DNA of 64,000 bases from the NCBI RefSeq assembly GCF_905475395.1, contig NC_058342.1:16340640-16404639 (forward strand), in the 5' to 3' direction. The position numbers were made by a program, and so were the translations under genes. The notes under the pieces are model-generated. The model did not search any database. It was not told where the DNA came from and worked only from the letters and a program-made list of their open reading frames with translations. The DNA comes from Chrysoperla carnea (taxonomy: Eukaryota; Arthropoda; Insecta; Neuroptera; Chrysopidae). How positions within the stretch are numbered: position 1 is the stretch's first letter; every line of letters starts with the position of its first letter. This document shows positions 44,269-56,039 of this stretch, in pieces.

Positions 44269-45243
44269 TGAATTTATATTAGGTTTTTGGTAGTACATAC
44301 TATATAATAATAAACATTAAAATAATAAAAAATAATTTTATTAGTAGTGTATGACTACAAGTTTTTTTATTTGATCTCAAAATTTTTCGAATTTGCCTTC
44401 ATTCTCAAGAGATTCAATCTAATTTATACAAAATTTTTTTACAATAAATATAACAAAACCATGGTTTTATAAAATTTTTTGACGTTAGTGTGATTACCTT
44501 GGAAACTGAAATGAAAGTTTAAAGAAAATTATTTGAAATTTAGACTCAAAATATGAGCTCGTAACACATCCTTTTTATCGTTACACGTTGTTTTTGAATT
44601 TTTCCAAATTTCTTACCCTTCTAAAACGTTCATAAGCTTCCCTTTCTCGCATGTGTGTAAAATTTTGAATTTATCATTAAATTTATGGGCATTTAAAATG
44701 CAATGGACTGAAAAAGCTGTTGCACCAATGTTTTTTAGTCGAATAGATGCACTATATTTCTCTATTCTTTCTTTGAATGCGCGGCCTGATTGCCCCACAT
44801 ACGTAACGGGACATTCTGCACAATTAATTTGGTAACAACCTGATGTTTCTTTATCCAAAGTTTTTTGTTTATTATATTTACTAATAATTTTAATAACGTT
44901 AAATTATTTGAAAATATAATGTTCTAATTATATTTTTTGAAAAAAGTCCCAATTTTCGATCCAAAACTTGTGTACGGTAGAGAGTCCCAATTGTTTTCTT
45001 TGTTTGTATCATTTATACTATAACCATGCTTCAAAACTATTTTTTCTATTTTCTTTTCTACTAATTTGTTTTTAATTTTAGGGATGTATCCATTTTTACT
45101 TGAAAACGAACGCAAGTTCGAAAAATTTTGAGATCAAATAAAAAAACTTGTAGTCATACACTAATAATAAAATTATTTTTTATTATTTTAATTGTTTATT
45201 ATAATATAGTATGTACTACCAAAAACCTAATATAAATTCAATT
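44269..45243 (-). mobile_element. Penelope-like fragment between ~127-bp inverted repeats
   Basis: 44269-44395 (ATATTAGGTTTTTGGTAGTA to GATCTCAAAATTTTTCGAA) is the near-perfect reverse complement of 45117-45243. Between them on the minus strand are a GIY-YIG fragment (44613-44858) and a 63-codon frame (44924-45115: YIPKIKNKLVEKKIEKIVLK...). Penelope elements often have inverted, repeated LTR-like ends, which fits. Confidence 0.7.
44613..44858 (-). pseudogene. GIY-YIG endonuclease domain of a Penelope-like element
   Basis: 81 residues: DKETSGCYQINCAECPVTYV then GQSGRAFKERIEKY. GCYQI...CP..YVGQSGR.FKER is the Penelope-type GIY-YIG motif with the linked cysteine pair, here with GIY changed to GCY. 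HCILNAHKFN follows, equivalent to the conserved H...H region. It lacks the reverse transcriptase part, so it is a fragment. Confidence 0.8.
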
Positions 45244-45656
45244 AATAATTATATGCTGATAAAACGTGAAAATTTTATATATCGATGACAAAAAAGTTTT
45301 TGTAGATTTTTTTTATACATATAAAGTAGATTACCCCCTTAACGTATGTAAACAAATCGCTATTGAACCACCAGCTAGTAAAAGGAAAGTAATACCATGT
45401 ACATATATTCCAGTTAATTGCATGTATTTGGAAAATAATTGAATAACAGTTGTTGATTTTATTTGTTTGAAGGAAAAAAAAATGTGTTTACAAGGTCATT
45501 ACTTACACACACTGTATAATTAAACTTTCTGTAATTATTTTCTATGCATATTAATTTTTTTTTACTCCGATATAGTAATCTTATTCCACATTCATCGAAT
45601 TAAAAATTCAAATAATACAAGACTTGATGAATATGCAAGAATACCAAAGTTAAAAA

Positions 45657-46414
45657 TCTATATATATAAAAAGAGAGTGTTTGTTTGTATGTCCCCGATT
45701 TTCCCTAAAACTAACCATTGACCTTCGGTAGGGGATTATGTCATTGGGTAGCCCTTAGGCTCCCATTGTGAATAAGGGAGTTTGGTGGGGGTGCATTGTG
45801 AATAAGGGAGTTTGGTGGGGGTGGAATTAAAAATGATCTAGGAATTCATAGAAAATAGATTAAAATAGTTCTAATAATTTTCAATAGATGGCGCCACTGT
45901 CAATAGTACAATTTTCACTAGATGGCGCTACTGGCGCAAATGTCTTTCGATTTTTCTCGAAAATTCTGGAATGTTCCATGGATTTCTATCGAATTTTCTC
46001 GAACATTCTGGAATGTTCTATGGATTTCTATCGAATTTTCTAGAACTTTCTCGAATATTCTCGAATGTTGTATGGATTTTTATTGAATTTTATCAAACTT
46101 TCTCGAACAATCTGGAATGTTCCATGGGTTTCTGTCGAATTTTCTAGAATTTTCTCGAACATTCTGGAATGTTCTATGGATTTCTATCGAATTTTCTAGA
46201 ACTTTCTCGAATATTCTGGAATGTTCCATGGGTTTCTATCGATCTTTCCCTTACTTTTCCGTACACACAGAGAGTGTAGACATAATATTGGGATCGGCCA
46301 AAAAAATCTTACTGTTCCGTACACACAGAGAGAATTAAAAAAAAAGTCTTTCATGTAACAATTTTGATATTTAAATGTGCAAAAACAACCCAGCGAAGCG
46401 GGTTTAACAGCTAG
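45657..46414 (+). mobile_element. Non-autonomous Helitron carrying heat-shock-element arrays
   Basis: Starts A|TCTATATATATAAAAAGAGAG and ends with hairpin AACCC-agcgaagc-GGGTT, then TTAACAGCTAG|T. TC start, CTAG end, terminal hairpin and A/T flanks (45656, 46415) are the Helitron hallmarks. 758 bp with no coding capacity. It contains a 22-bp direct duplication (GAATAAGGGAGTTTGGTGGG, about 45771-45820), and the HSE block at 45954-46226. Confidence 0.82.
45954..46226. promoter_or_regulatory. Five perfect multi-pentamer heat shock elements
   Basis: Strictly alternating TTC/GAA triplets with 2-nt gaps occur at 45954-45976 (5 units), 45991-46018 (6), 46033-46065 (7), 46137-46174 (8) and 46189-46226 (8). 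A degenerate array lies at about 46085-46123. They belong to a ~50-bp imperfect tandem repeat whose spacers read CCATGGATTTCTATC or similar. Three pentamers suffice for heat shock factor binding in known promoters, so these are strong predicted sites. Confidence 0.8.
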
Positions 46415-46449
46415 TATCATTTAAAAAAGATCGCCAAAAAAAAATTTTT

Positions 46450-46830
46450 TATAACCTGTAAATATAGTATTTAAATTTTAGTCCTAAGTTTGTAACGCCT
46501 AGAAATATTGATGCAAAATGTTTGTCTAGTAAGCCCATATTTGTTTGTCTATCAGTTTGTCCGCACGATAACTCAAAAACTAAAACAGATTTTCAGGACA
46601 TAAAAATTGAGTTCGATATCGTAAATGAGCAAGTTAGCCAATTGGTTCTTGGGTCCGTAGGACCCATCTTGTAAACCATTAGACATAGAAGACAAGTTTA
46701 TGTGTAAAAAATGTTCCTTATAAAAAATAAACAACTTTTGTTCGTCGAAACATTTTTTCGTAAATATCATCGTTTTCTAGTGAGGATGCAAATTAGGACA
46801 AAATTTTTGTGTCCATTTTCTGCAAAACCA
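46450..46830 (-). repeat. RepA copy, reverse, diverged
   Basis: From ATAACCTGTAAATATAG through GGGTCCGTAGGACCC to GTGAGGATGCAAATTAGG. Confidence 0.65.
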
Positions 46831-46959
46831 TAAAAGATAGAAATATGAAAATTTGTCGAAGGCTCCTAAGTCTTATAAAAGATTTAGTAAAGAAGAAAAA
46901 AGTTTTTTCTTAATATATCGAAAATTTTTCGACAACAATAACAAATTACGGCCGAAGAA

Positions 46960-47583
46960 AAACTATTGACTGACTTAATTGTTGAAATATCCTGTATAGA
47001 CAGTGTCGAATATCAGTCATTGTTTTTTTTATAAGTTAGACCTTCAAAAAGTTGACCTTCTGTCTATCATCACTATCCGACATCCCTACTATTCGATGTT
47101 TGGTATGAAATTAAAATAAATAAACTCACTATTTAAAGCTTCCTACGAATTTTCAATCTTCTATCGTACTATTTTGGAGATTTATTTCTTGCCTAATTAA
47201 GGCCCTCACGGGTAAACAAAGTTGTTTATGAAAAAAGTTTCAAACAAAAGTAGTACATTTAAACTTTTGTCATATCTCTAAGGGTTTACAAGATGGGTCC
47301 AACGGACCCCATACTCAATTGACCTATGTTGCTCATTTACGAACTCAATCTCACATTTCTTGTCTTGATTACGCCATAAAAATTTCAGCTCTATAACTCT
47401 TTTCGTTTTTGAGTTATACCCGTATCGACAGGTGAACAGACATCCGGAAATGAACTAATTAGATAATTTTAGGAACACTTATACCAAAATTTTGTTTGTA
47501 TCATTAAGATTTCTAAGCGTTACAAACTTGGTACAAAAATAAGTACAATTTGATAATAATATTTCATATACACAGGGTGTAAA
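46960..47583 (+). repeat. RepA copy, forward, diverged
   Basis: From TTGACTGACTTAATTGTTGAA to TATACACAGGGTGTAAAAAC, with unrelated sequence inserted at 47030-47190. Head-to-tail with the reverse copy before it. Confidence 0.6.
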
Positions 47584-47939
47584 AACTTTCCCTAAGTATA
47601 TCATCTGACATACATGACACTCTGTAGTTATCAATATAGGTCATGTGAGTACCAGATTTTTTTTCGTTGGTGTATCTTACCCTCTCTTAATATTATGATA
47701 TGTACGAGGCACTCATGTGAAAACCTTTAAGTGTTACCACGGAAAGACGGAAAATATATATATCTTTAACACACGTCAATTTTTTTCTGTAATTTGATTA
47801 AAATATTAAATTATATTCCCTTCACAATTTAAAAAATTCATGATGGATATGAACTTTGGAGACCAGACCAATAACTTTAATTATTTAATTGTTGTATTTA
47901 TTTCAAAACAAAACTGTATTTACCGTACGGGCTTATTGT

Positions 47940-48546
47940 ACGGAAGCCTGGATGGCTCACTGTCAATTTATGAGAAAGTGACGCTACACTGGCTTATTTT
48001 TTAAATGTGTACTACCCACAAGTATAAAACCAACTTTAAAAAAAGTCACTAGTTCACTTTCAACAAGTGCAGTTGTGACTTGTGGCATTATGGAAACGAA
48101 CCTCTTTGAAGATGTCAATCGGTGATGGCTATCTTTTAATTAGACACTACCGAAAGTGTCTGGAATTATTAATAATTATATGTCCGGATTTAATAATTAC
48201 ATGATAATGTCTATAATTTGTCTTATGTAGTTGATTAAAAATTTGTTTTAGTATTATTTAAAAAATATAATGCTTTAGTTGTTGATGTTTTTCTTTTGCA
48301 CCTGCACATTTCTAATTTCTAACCTTTAAAAGTATTATTAAGTGTTTATTATGGCGCTTAATTATTATGGCGCGACACCTTCAAAGAGTCCACCATAATG
48401 TCACAAGTCACAAGTGCACTTGTTGAAAGTGAACTAGTGACTTTTTAAGAACTGGTTTTATACTTGTGGGTATCACACATTTAAAAAATAAGATAGTGTA
48501 GCGCCACTTTCATATAAATTGACAGTGAGCCAATCAGGCTTCCGTA
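47940..48546. mobile_element. Element with ~180-bp terminal inverted repeats
   Basis: ACGGAAGCCTGGATGGCTCAC (47940) recurs as the reverse complement of GTGAGCCAATCAGGCTTCCGT (to 48546). The similarity runs inward through GTCACTAGTTCACTTTCAAC to ATTATGG for ~180 bp. The interior is AT-rich and non-coding. No convincing target duplication. A fold-back DNA element of unassigned superfamily. Confidence 0.75.
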
Positions 48547-48647
48547 TAATTGCTATTAGCTGGAGCGGCAAAAAAAATTTTTTTCCATGCCAAAAAATTA
48601 AAAATTGATTCATCTAATAAGTTGAACAGTTAAGATTTTGAACCTAA

Positions 48648-48900
48648 TCTATAATATAAAAATGAATCACTGAATGTGTTGCTAAGCGCAAATCTCGAGA
48701 GCAGCTGAACAGATTTCGCTAATTCTTTTTTTATAATATTCCTTGAAGTACAAGGATGGTTCTTACGGAGAGAAAAATTAAAAAAATTGCCTGAAAAAGT
48801 CTAAAAAGTTGTAATTTTTATTGTGATTTTTTAGTGACTATTAAAATAATTTTAAGTGTTTTATAATTTTTATTTTTTGACATAAGGAGGTGTACTAAAA
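48648..48900 (+). mobile_element. Possible Helitron 5' fragment (different family)
   Basis: A|TCTATAATATAAAAATGAATC, followed by GTGTTGCTAAGCGCAAATCTC and a GCTGAACAGATT block, looks like the 5' end of a widespread insect Helitron type as I remember it. No 3' hairpin or CTAG was found at a fitting distance. Confidence 0.35.
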
Positions 48901-49432
48901 TTGCGTAACAAATTTAGGGGGAGGAGGGGTTCAAATTATAATGTTACTATTTGTTATGGTAAGGGGAAGGGTGCATCCACGCTTGTACGTTATTACCGGA
49001 ATAAATTTAAAAAATTTTGATGATTTAAAAAAATTTTTAATTAAACTTCGCGCGCTTGACGAGACTGTAGCTAGATTTTCGGGAAAATGGCTGATAACAT
49101 CACAATTTTTATTTTACATTTTTCCTAATAAAACAAATTTCCGACAATTTTTGTTTGAAATTTTTTTCTTAAAGTTGATGGTTTCCGAGATATTGGCCAA
49201 AAATGGTTTTTTTATGTATACATTAGTAGGGTCTTAACCTAGATGCCAAAACTTTCCTTTTTGTTTAGGTTTTTTTTTTGTCTTTGAATAAATCCACAAA
49301 AAAACATTATTTTGAGCGGACCAATTATACAACTATCATATAGTCCACTAACGCCATCTTCAATTTAAAAAAATATTAACAGTTAAAATATGTAAATGTA
49401 AATGGAGACAATCGGCAATTAACTATTAACTA

Positions 49433-49915
49433 CTAGATTGGTACCCGCCCGCTTCACTGGGCTTAAAAGTAACAACCACCGCTTTATAGCGTCCACCTCT
49501 TTTGATATCACTTATCAACGTTCCATAACACTTAAAGGGATCGTCTTACGCAGCTTTTTTGTAAATGGTGTCATAATTCATAATTCATTGAGTATATCAG
49601 AAAAGGTAGCCATGCGTATTTGTAAATTTTTACAGAAATCTTTAATTTATGGTTCAAAATGATGATCATAACTCTGCTCCATCTGTGATCATCATTTTGA
49701 ACCATAAAGATTTCCGCAAAAATTGAAAAAAGTAAATGTCAGATTAATTTTCTTTTTAATATCTATATCTTTATAATTTATATCTCATGTGTTATTCTGA
49801 TATATCAGCTATATTGCTGTTCAGTTGCATTAAAAACCATTCGATAGTTTTAGTGTGAAAGCGTAACAAACAAACAAACAAACATGCTTACTTTCACATT
49901 TATAATATATAGGGA
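49433..49915 (-). mobile_element. Complete non-autonomous Helitron (minus, 483 bp)
   Basis: On the minus strand it starts A|TCCCTATATATTATAAATG at 49915. It contains the GTTTGTTTGTTTG block, the TGAGATATAAATT block and an internal hairpin (about 49625-49735). It ends with the GCCC-AGTGAAGC-GGGC hairpin and CTAG|T at 49433. All terminal rules are met. No ORF of its own; presumably mobilised by RepHel. Confidence 0.87.
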
Positions 49916-50027
49916 TAGGGATACTTGAGGTATTTATTTGTACTATTACTAATTAAAGTGTACTATTAGGCTCGAAAACACACTTTGAAGTTCCCAAGGT
50001 TGGCCTCGGTAAAATAAGTATAATTAA

Positions 50028-50235
50028 CTATTAATTATTTTAATGGAGCAATTGTATATTCTGAAAGAGCATTTTAAGAGCAATTTATGATATATAATTT
50101 TTTTTTATTAGTAACGAATGTAAATAAAGATAATTTGAAATTAAAATTTTTTATTTATGAATAATTAATTAACTATTAATTACTTAAGTGGAGCAATTGT
50201 ACATTCTGAAAGAGCACTCTGAGAGGAATTTTATA
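50028..50235. repeat. Tandem duplication (~135-bp period)
   Basis: TTAACTATTAATTA...TGGAGCAATTGTA.ATTCTGAAAGAGCA occurs at 50028-50090 and again at 50167-50228. Confidence 0.6.
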
Positions 50236-50261
50236 ATGTATAAAATTGCAATCAATTTTAG

Positions 50262-50572
50262 ATAAGGACCTTTTTTTACATTTAAACTTTTGTTCTATCT
50301 CTAACGATTTACAAGATGGATCCTACGGATCCACGACCCTCATTTACGGCTGAGTGCTCTGTAAAAATTTCAGCTTGATATCTTTTTTCGTTTTTGAGTT
50401 ATCATGTTCACAGACGGACGGACGGACGGACAACCGAAAATGTACTAATTAGGTGATTTTATGAACACCTATACCAAAATTTTTTTCGTTGCCTCGATAT
50501 TTTTAAGTATTACAAACTTGGGACTAAACTTAATATACTCTGATATATTTCATATATATATGGTATAATATT
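50262..50572 (+). repeat. RepA copy, 5' truncated
   Basis: Forward RepA from AAGGACCTTTTTTTACATTT to ATATATATGGTATAA. A small reverse terminal fragment lies at 50754-50805. Confidence 0.75.
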
Positions 50573-53023
50573 AGGAGGATCCATTTACGGTGAAAAATTT
50601 TTAGTTTGAAAATTCGTTTCAAAGTATGTAGATATCAAAAAAGAAATAAAAATTCTATAAAAATTTTCGAGAAAAAATGGCTATTTTATCCTATATGAGT
50701 CATTTTGTTTTAAATTAGTCCTACTTATACAAATAATACAAGTACTGATATTCAACACTGTCTATGTAGGGTATTTAAACAATTGTTTATTTTCACTTTC
50801 TCTGTATTATGTCAAATTAAAAGATATCTACGTACTATTTCACAAACGCGATTAAATCAATGAGCTTTGCTGTCAATCGAAAGTAATCTATTGAATGGAA
50901 CGGATTATTTCGATATAATCGATTCATTCGATTCACACACTGAATAAAATTAAAATAATGACAACTTCATTCCGAAATTGGCCGTTTCATATTGAAATAA
51001 AGTAAAACTACTTTCAAACAATTGTCTAACGATTGGAACAAGTGCAGCTAAATATTTGTATTTACAACAGATTGAGATTGAATTAAAAATATGAATTCAT
51101 TGATACAAAATCACTGAAGTTAAATAAGCAAAAACATTACTCCTATGAAAGAGATTGATTTTAGTTTAAAGTCATGCATTTTATTGATGGAAATAAAATT
51201 TTACTTAGTTGGAATATATAATCGTGTAAATAAAGCGAACCGATGAATTAAAAGAACATATCTTTAGGTTTGCTTTAAATATAGGATTTGGTTACTACGA
51301 ACACATACCTGTTATGTCTAGCCAATGTGGGGTTGAGTTAACGACATAAGGATTGTCGTTACCAACTTACAGAAAGTTTGAAATAAACTTATTGATCATT
51401 TTTATAATATATATTATATTTTTGTACGTAAATAACTACACAAGATCAACAGTAATTCATATGTCGCTGGTTCAACTCCTACTTGAAGAAATCTAATTCT
51501 ATTTTTTTTAAATAAACCTATTAGCAGGTATAAACCTTTTATTCTTTTACCTGATCATGTAGTTGTGGCAATCACATAAGTATTTTTTAATAATATATGT
51601 AAGTGGTAGAACCAATCAAAAAAAGATTTTTTAAAACTATGTTGTATTTCTCATGCGTTTCTATCAACTTCAACCGCCTACGGTAGTTGCCATATTTGAT
51701 TTCGCGATGATGTTGAGATAACCTCATATCGGTTGATATTAAGAATTTTTTTTGAGTGCAGCAGTCTTAAAGAAAAATTCAAAACTAAATTATATTTATA
51801 ATAATTAAACGTAAAAATATGTAAACTCAGCAATAAACGGTTTATTTAACTTAATGCACGAGTATTGATATTTTTTGATTATGTAATAAATAATATACCG
51901 GGAGTCCCGTGGCTCGATAAACAGCTTAAAAGCTTATTCTTTGGACAATTTTAAGTCGAAAGTGGTCTTCCTTTGTTCAAAACCCAATTAGTACAACAAA
52001 ATTAAATTAAATATCATGGTAAAAAAGAAAAAATTAACGCATATTTGAAATTTTCCAAAGTTGTTAATATGTCGTTGTAATAGGTCGTAAAAACTTCGTA
52101 AAAAAAAATTCGACCATTCAGGAGCGTACCTAACCTCCATTTTTAGGGATAGTTGGGGGTTTTAATCACGTTTTTATAAATTACAAAAAAATTATGCATT
52201 AAATAAAAAAAGTTGCTTCCAAATTGACCGAGATATGCAAACTTTTAAATAGAATTTTATTGCCTATTCAATCAAATGAAAAAGTATCCATCTCGTAAGC
52301 AATTAGAGATAGAACAAAAGTTTAAATATAAAAAGTGATGTGGGCTCTGGAAGTAGGGAACTTATGTCCCACCCTATAGGGGTAAATCGAAAAAGCACAA
52401 ATTTGCATGTATATGTTAAGTTTACTCAGGCAAATATTTTTCACCGCCCCCTTTTAAATCTACTGACGAGTCTATTCCTTGGCTAAATACTTTATTTCCT
52501 ACAATAACAGAGATACTATTTGGAAAAACATTATAAAGAGGCATTACTTTATGCTCGAAGTATTTTAACAACTAAATAAACAATAAACGCTTCCCGTCGC
52601 GCCTTTTCTATCATTTTGTTAAAAAAAATATCGTCATTCACTCTTACCCACGCACTAATTCTACAACTAAACCTTTCTACTACCAATGCTATATTATAGG
52701 ACAAAAATAAACAAATCGATAGTAAAATTTTTTGCAATTTTTTGTCGTTCTAACATTTAGAAATCCAAATTTTCGCTAATTTTTTTAATTTAAAATTACA
52801 GAAAGGAAAGTGCAGATATATGTTACTCGTGGTAAAATTCTCAGCTACTTACACAACTTTCTAAGTGAATTTTGTTGCTTTTTCCCCGAAATACGATTTC
52901 TGTATAATTTTTTTGTAATGGTCATTAAAGTCTTGAGTGTATACTCCTCTGCGTCACAAAATCTGCACCGGGTAAATGTAAAAAAGGTGCCATACTTTTT
53001 TCTCTAACATATATTTGGTGATA
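50573..53023. other. No gene; one minor repeat
   Basis: AT-rich and free of supported genes. 52821-52920 is homologous to 40229-40330. Short RepA-like AGAGATAGAACAAAAGTTTAA occurs at 52305-52325. Confidence 0.4.
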
Positions 53024-53480
53024 TCCCTATATATTATAAATGTGAAAGTAAGGATGTTTGTTTATTTGTTTGTTTGTTACGCTTTCACGCAAAAATTACG
53101 GATTACGGATTACCTACCTAACGGATTTGAATGAAACTGTACGGCAATATAGCTCATACATCAGAATAACACATAAGCTATAATTTATAAAGATATATAT
53201 TTTTTAATTTAAAAAAAGACATTTAAGCTGACATTTTACTGCACCATCTATGATCATAATTTTAAACCATCAATTAAAGATTTCTGTAAAAATTTATAAT
53301 AGTAAATGTCAAACAATTCATGGCCATCTTTTCTGATATACTGTGCATGTATTTTAATCCTTTGTAAAACAATCTCTGCGAGTGTTATAGAAGGAGGATA
53401 AGTGAGATCAAGAGAGTTGGAGGCTATTCAGCGGTGATTTTTACTTTTAAGCCCAGTGAGGCGGGCGGGTATCACGCTAG
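53024..53480 (+). mobile_element. Complete non-autonomous Helitron (plus, 457 bp)
   Basis: Starts A|TCCCTATATATTATAAATG at 53024. It has the internal hairpin around 53220-53310 and ends AAGCCCAGTGAGGCGGGCGGG...CACGCTAG|T at 53480. Flanked by A (53023) and T (53481), the normal Helitron target. The 5' terminus shows it is the same family as 49433-49915 and 56497-56952. Confidence 0.87.
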
Positions 53481-53587
53481 TACATGTTATATATACCAGT
53501 GATGCGAATTCGAATGAGAATGCTAATTTTTATTTCCAATATTCACGAACGCGAATGTTAAATAAAGCCCTAGCAAATTGTTATGTA

Positions 53588-53834
53588 TTAATGCTCATTT
53601 ACGAATTCAAACTCACTTTTTACGTACTGAGCACGCTATAATAATTTGAGCTTGATTCTAATTACGTTTTTGAGTTATCGTAAGTATCGACAGGCAAACG
53701 GAAATGAACTACTTAGATGATTTTATGAACACCTAAAACAAAATTGGGTTCGTAGCATCAATATTTTTAAGCGTTACAAACTTGGGACTAAACTTAGTAT
53801 ACCTTGGTGTATTTCATATATACAGATTATAAAA
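53588..53834 (+). repeat. RepA copy, 3' third
   Basis: ATGCTCATTTACGAATTCAA to ATATACAGATTATAAAA. Confidence 0.65.
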
Positions 53835-54910
53835 GTCCTTTCGGAATTCTGAATGAACAATGGCGAACGTAATTTTCTTGAAATTTTACTACAGATTTAG
53901 AAAATCTGTGCTTCGGCAGATATAGCCATCATTAGCGCAGTCTAGAAGCTTTTCTAGGAGTTCATTTCGCGATTTTGCCCTCTACGCCCATATTGATCAT
54001 TTACAAAAATTCTCAAAAAACCATCGTTGGCGTAGCTAGGAATTATAAACAGGAAGGGGAGCTATTGCACTCTCAAAATTATCAAAATAAGCATTTTATT
54101 TATTATCCCATTGTCCCATTTTTACATGGGGGAGGATCCACTGTGCAATAAGAGGCCAAGAGCTGCTATCTACAAGAACTGTTAGTCAGAGATCCAAAGT
54201 TGAGTTTTAAAATCTAGTATTCAATTTTAGAAAAATTTTTTACATAAATTCAATTCCCAATTTTGTATTTGTCTTTTAATTCCAGTATCTCAATATATAT
54301 TGGGTGGCCCAACAGGAATTAAAACTTAACCGGGATAGTCAACTAACCTGGAGTATTTAGTAACCGTATTGCTCGAGTTCAAACCTACTGTACGAAGTAT
54401 TTTTCTGGAACGATTTTTCATATACTTATGATTGAGTTCAGGTTAAAGACGAGCCTTTATAGATGCCTTTCTACCTATTTTTTATAGATATGTGTTTTTT
54501 TTCAAAAACTGGAAAAGTGAAAAATTTCAATTCAACAAAAGGATCTAAGAAAAAATATATAATAAGGGGATAATATGACTTAAGTGATGCAGTTCTGCTT
54601 GTTACTACTAGTGCTAAATTTTCCAATGTAAATAATAGTTCCGGTAAAATTCTTCATTGAGCATGCTTTATTTTCGCATGGAAAATTTTTACAGGACTCC
54701 GTTTAAGACAGGTTGCCGGTGGGTGACCCGGTATGATATTGCTTAAACTATTTTTTTTTAACAAATAAGTAATATTTACCGAATCGTTTCGGAAAAATTT
54801 TTATCATATCATTAGGGTCAAAATTAAGAAAAAATATTCTTAAACATTTTTCTCTAAACTCTCCAGTTTTCGAATAAAAATTTTGACGTATTTTATCACT
54901 AAAAAACTCT
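53835..54910. other. No gene seen
   Basis: AT-rich sequence without supported features. Confidence 0.4.
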
Positions 54911-54914
54911 ATAA

Positions 54915-55482
54915 AAACAAGTGAAACCCAACAATTGACTGAGTTAATTGTTGAAATACCATTATAGACTGTGTTGATTACACTGTCATATCACATATAC
55001 ATACATGTCAACACATATAACTGATATACCCATATAATACATACTATACAATTTGCGCCCTCATATTTACGAAAAAATGTTTCAAACAAAGTTGTTTATT
55101 TTTTGATAAGGAACAGTTTTTACGTATCAGCTTTTTTTCTATTTCTAACGGTTTACGAATCCAAGACCCAATTAATCTATGTTGCTCATTTACGAACACG
55201 ACCTCACTTTGATGTCCTGAGCTCGCTATAAAAATTTCAGCTTGATATCTCTTTTTGTTTTTGAGTAATCGTGATGACAGATGGACAAACAGACAGGCGG
55301 ACGACAGACAGACGACAGGCAGGCAGACAGACAGACAACTCTGTTTGTCTGGAAATGGACAAATTAGGTGATTTTATGAACGCCTATACCAAAATTTTGT
55401 TTAGCATCAATATTTTTAAGCGTTACAAACTTGGGACTAAACTTAGTATACCTTGGTAAATTTCATATACATGGTATAAAAA
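54915..55482 (+). repeat. RepA, near full-length forward copy
   Basis: From AACAAGTGAAACCCAACAAT to ATATACATGGTATAAAA, with an expanded GACAGACAGGCGGAC run at 55276-55335. TATAAAA precedes the copy (54907) and also forms its end. Confidence 0.8.
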
Positions 55483-56039
55483 TCAGATTTTTAATATGCA
55501 TAAAATTTTTATTTGTATTTTAAAACTTACTCAACAGCTTCCCACAAAAGGAGGAGCATATTCTAAACGGGAACCTAAAAAATTGGTCCATCCGAAAATT
55601 AAGCATGCCGGATAAAGACTGACGTATTTTGCTTGGACTAAAAATAGTGGATAAGATCAAAACTAGACACCCTATATTTTAGCTTAAATGCAAAATATTT
55701 TATGGTATACACCCTGTATAAATATGATTGTTTGTCATTCGCTGTTTATAAATTTAATCAATATCGTTATTATAAATAATATAAATGAAACCTATTTAAT
55801 GTCTTTTGCGTTTAATGATTCCGACATTTGCAAAATATTGTGATATCTATAAATATAACCTCACTTCAATAATTACGAATCTTGTTATGTTACCTCTCAA
55901 CAGAAGAATCTTCTTTATAACGTAACGTATGTAGGTTATAACTACGATAAAGATCTTTTTTGAGAATTAGATGCAGGGTCGTCTTAACTACATTGTTCAC
56001 TAGCATAGATAAAATAATAGTAGGTAATATCTTTGTTCA
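55483..56039. other. No gene seen
   Basis: AT-rich. TTGTTCACTAG occurs twice, at 55994 and 56034. Confidence 0.4.

Noticed and set aside
48941..49237. 98-codon plus-strand frame
   Set aside because: Composition is that of AT-rich noise (F, L, K runs), with no domain, conserved motif or splice context.
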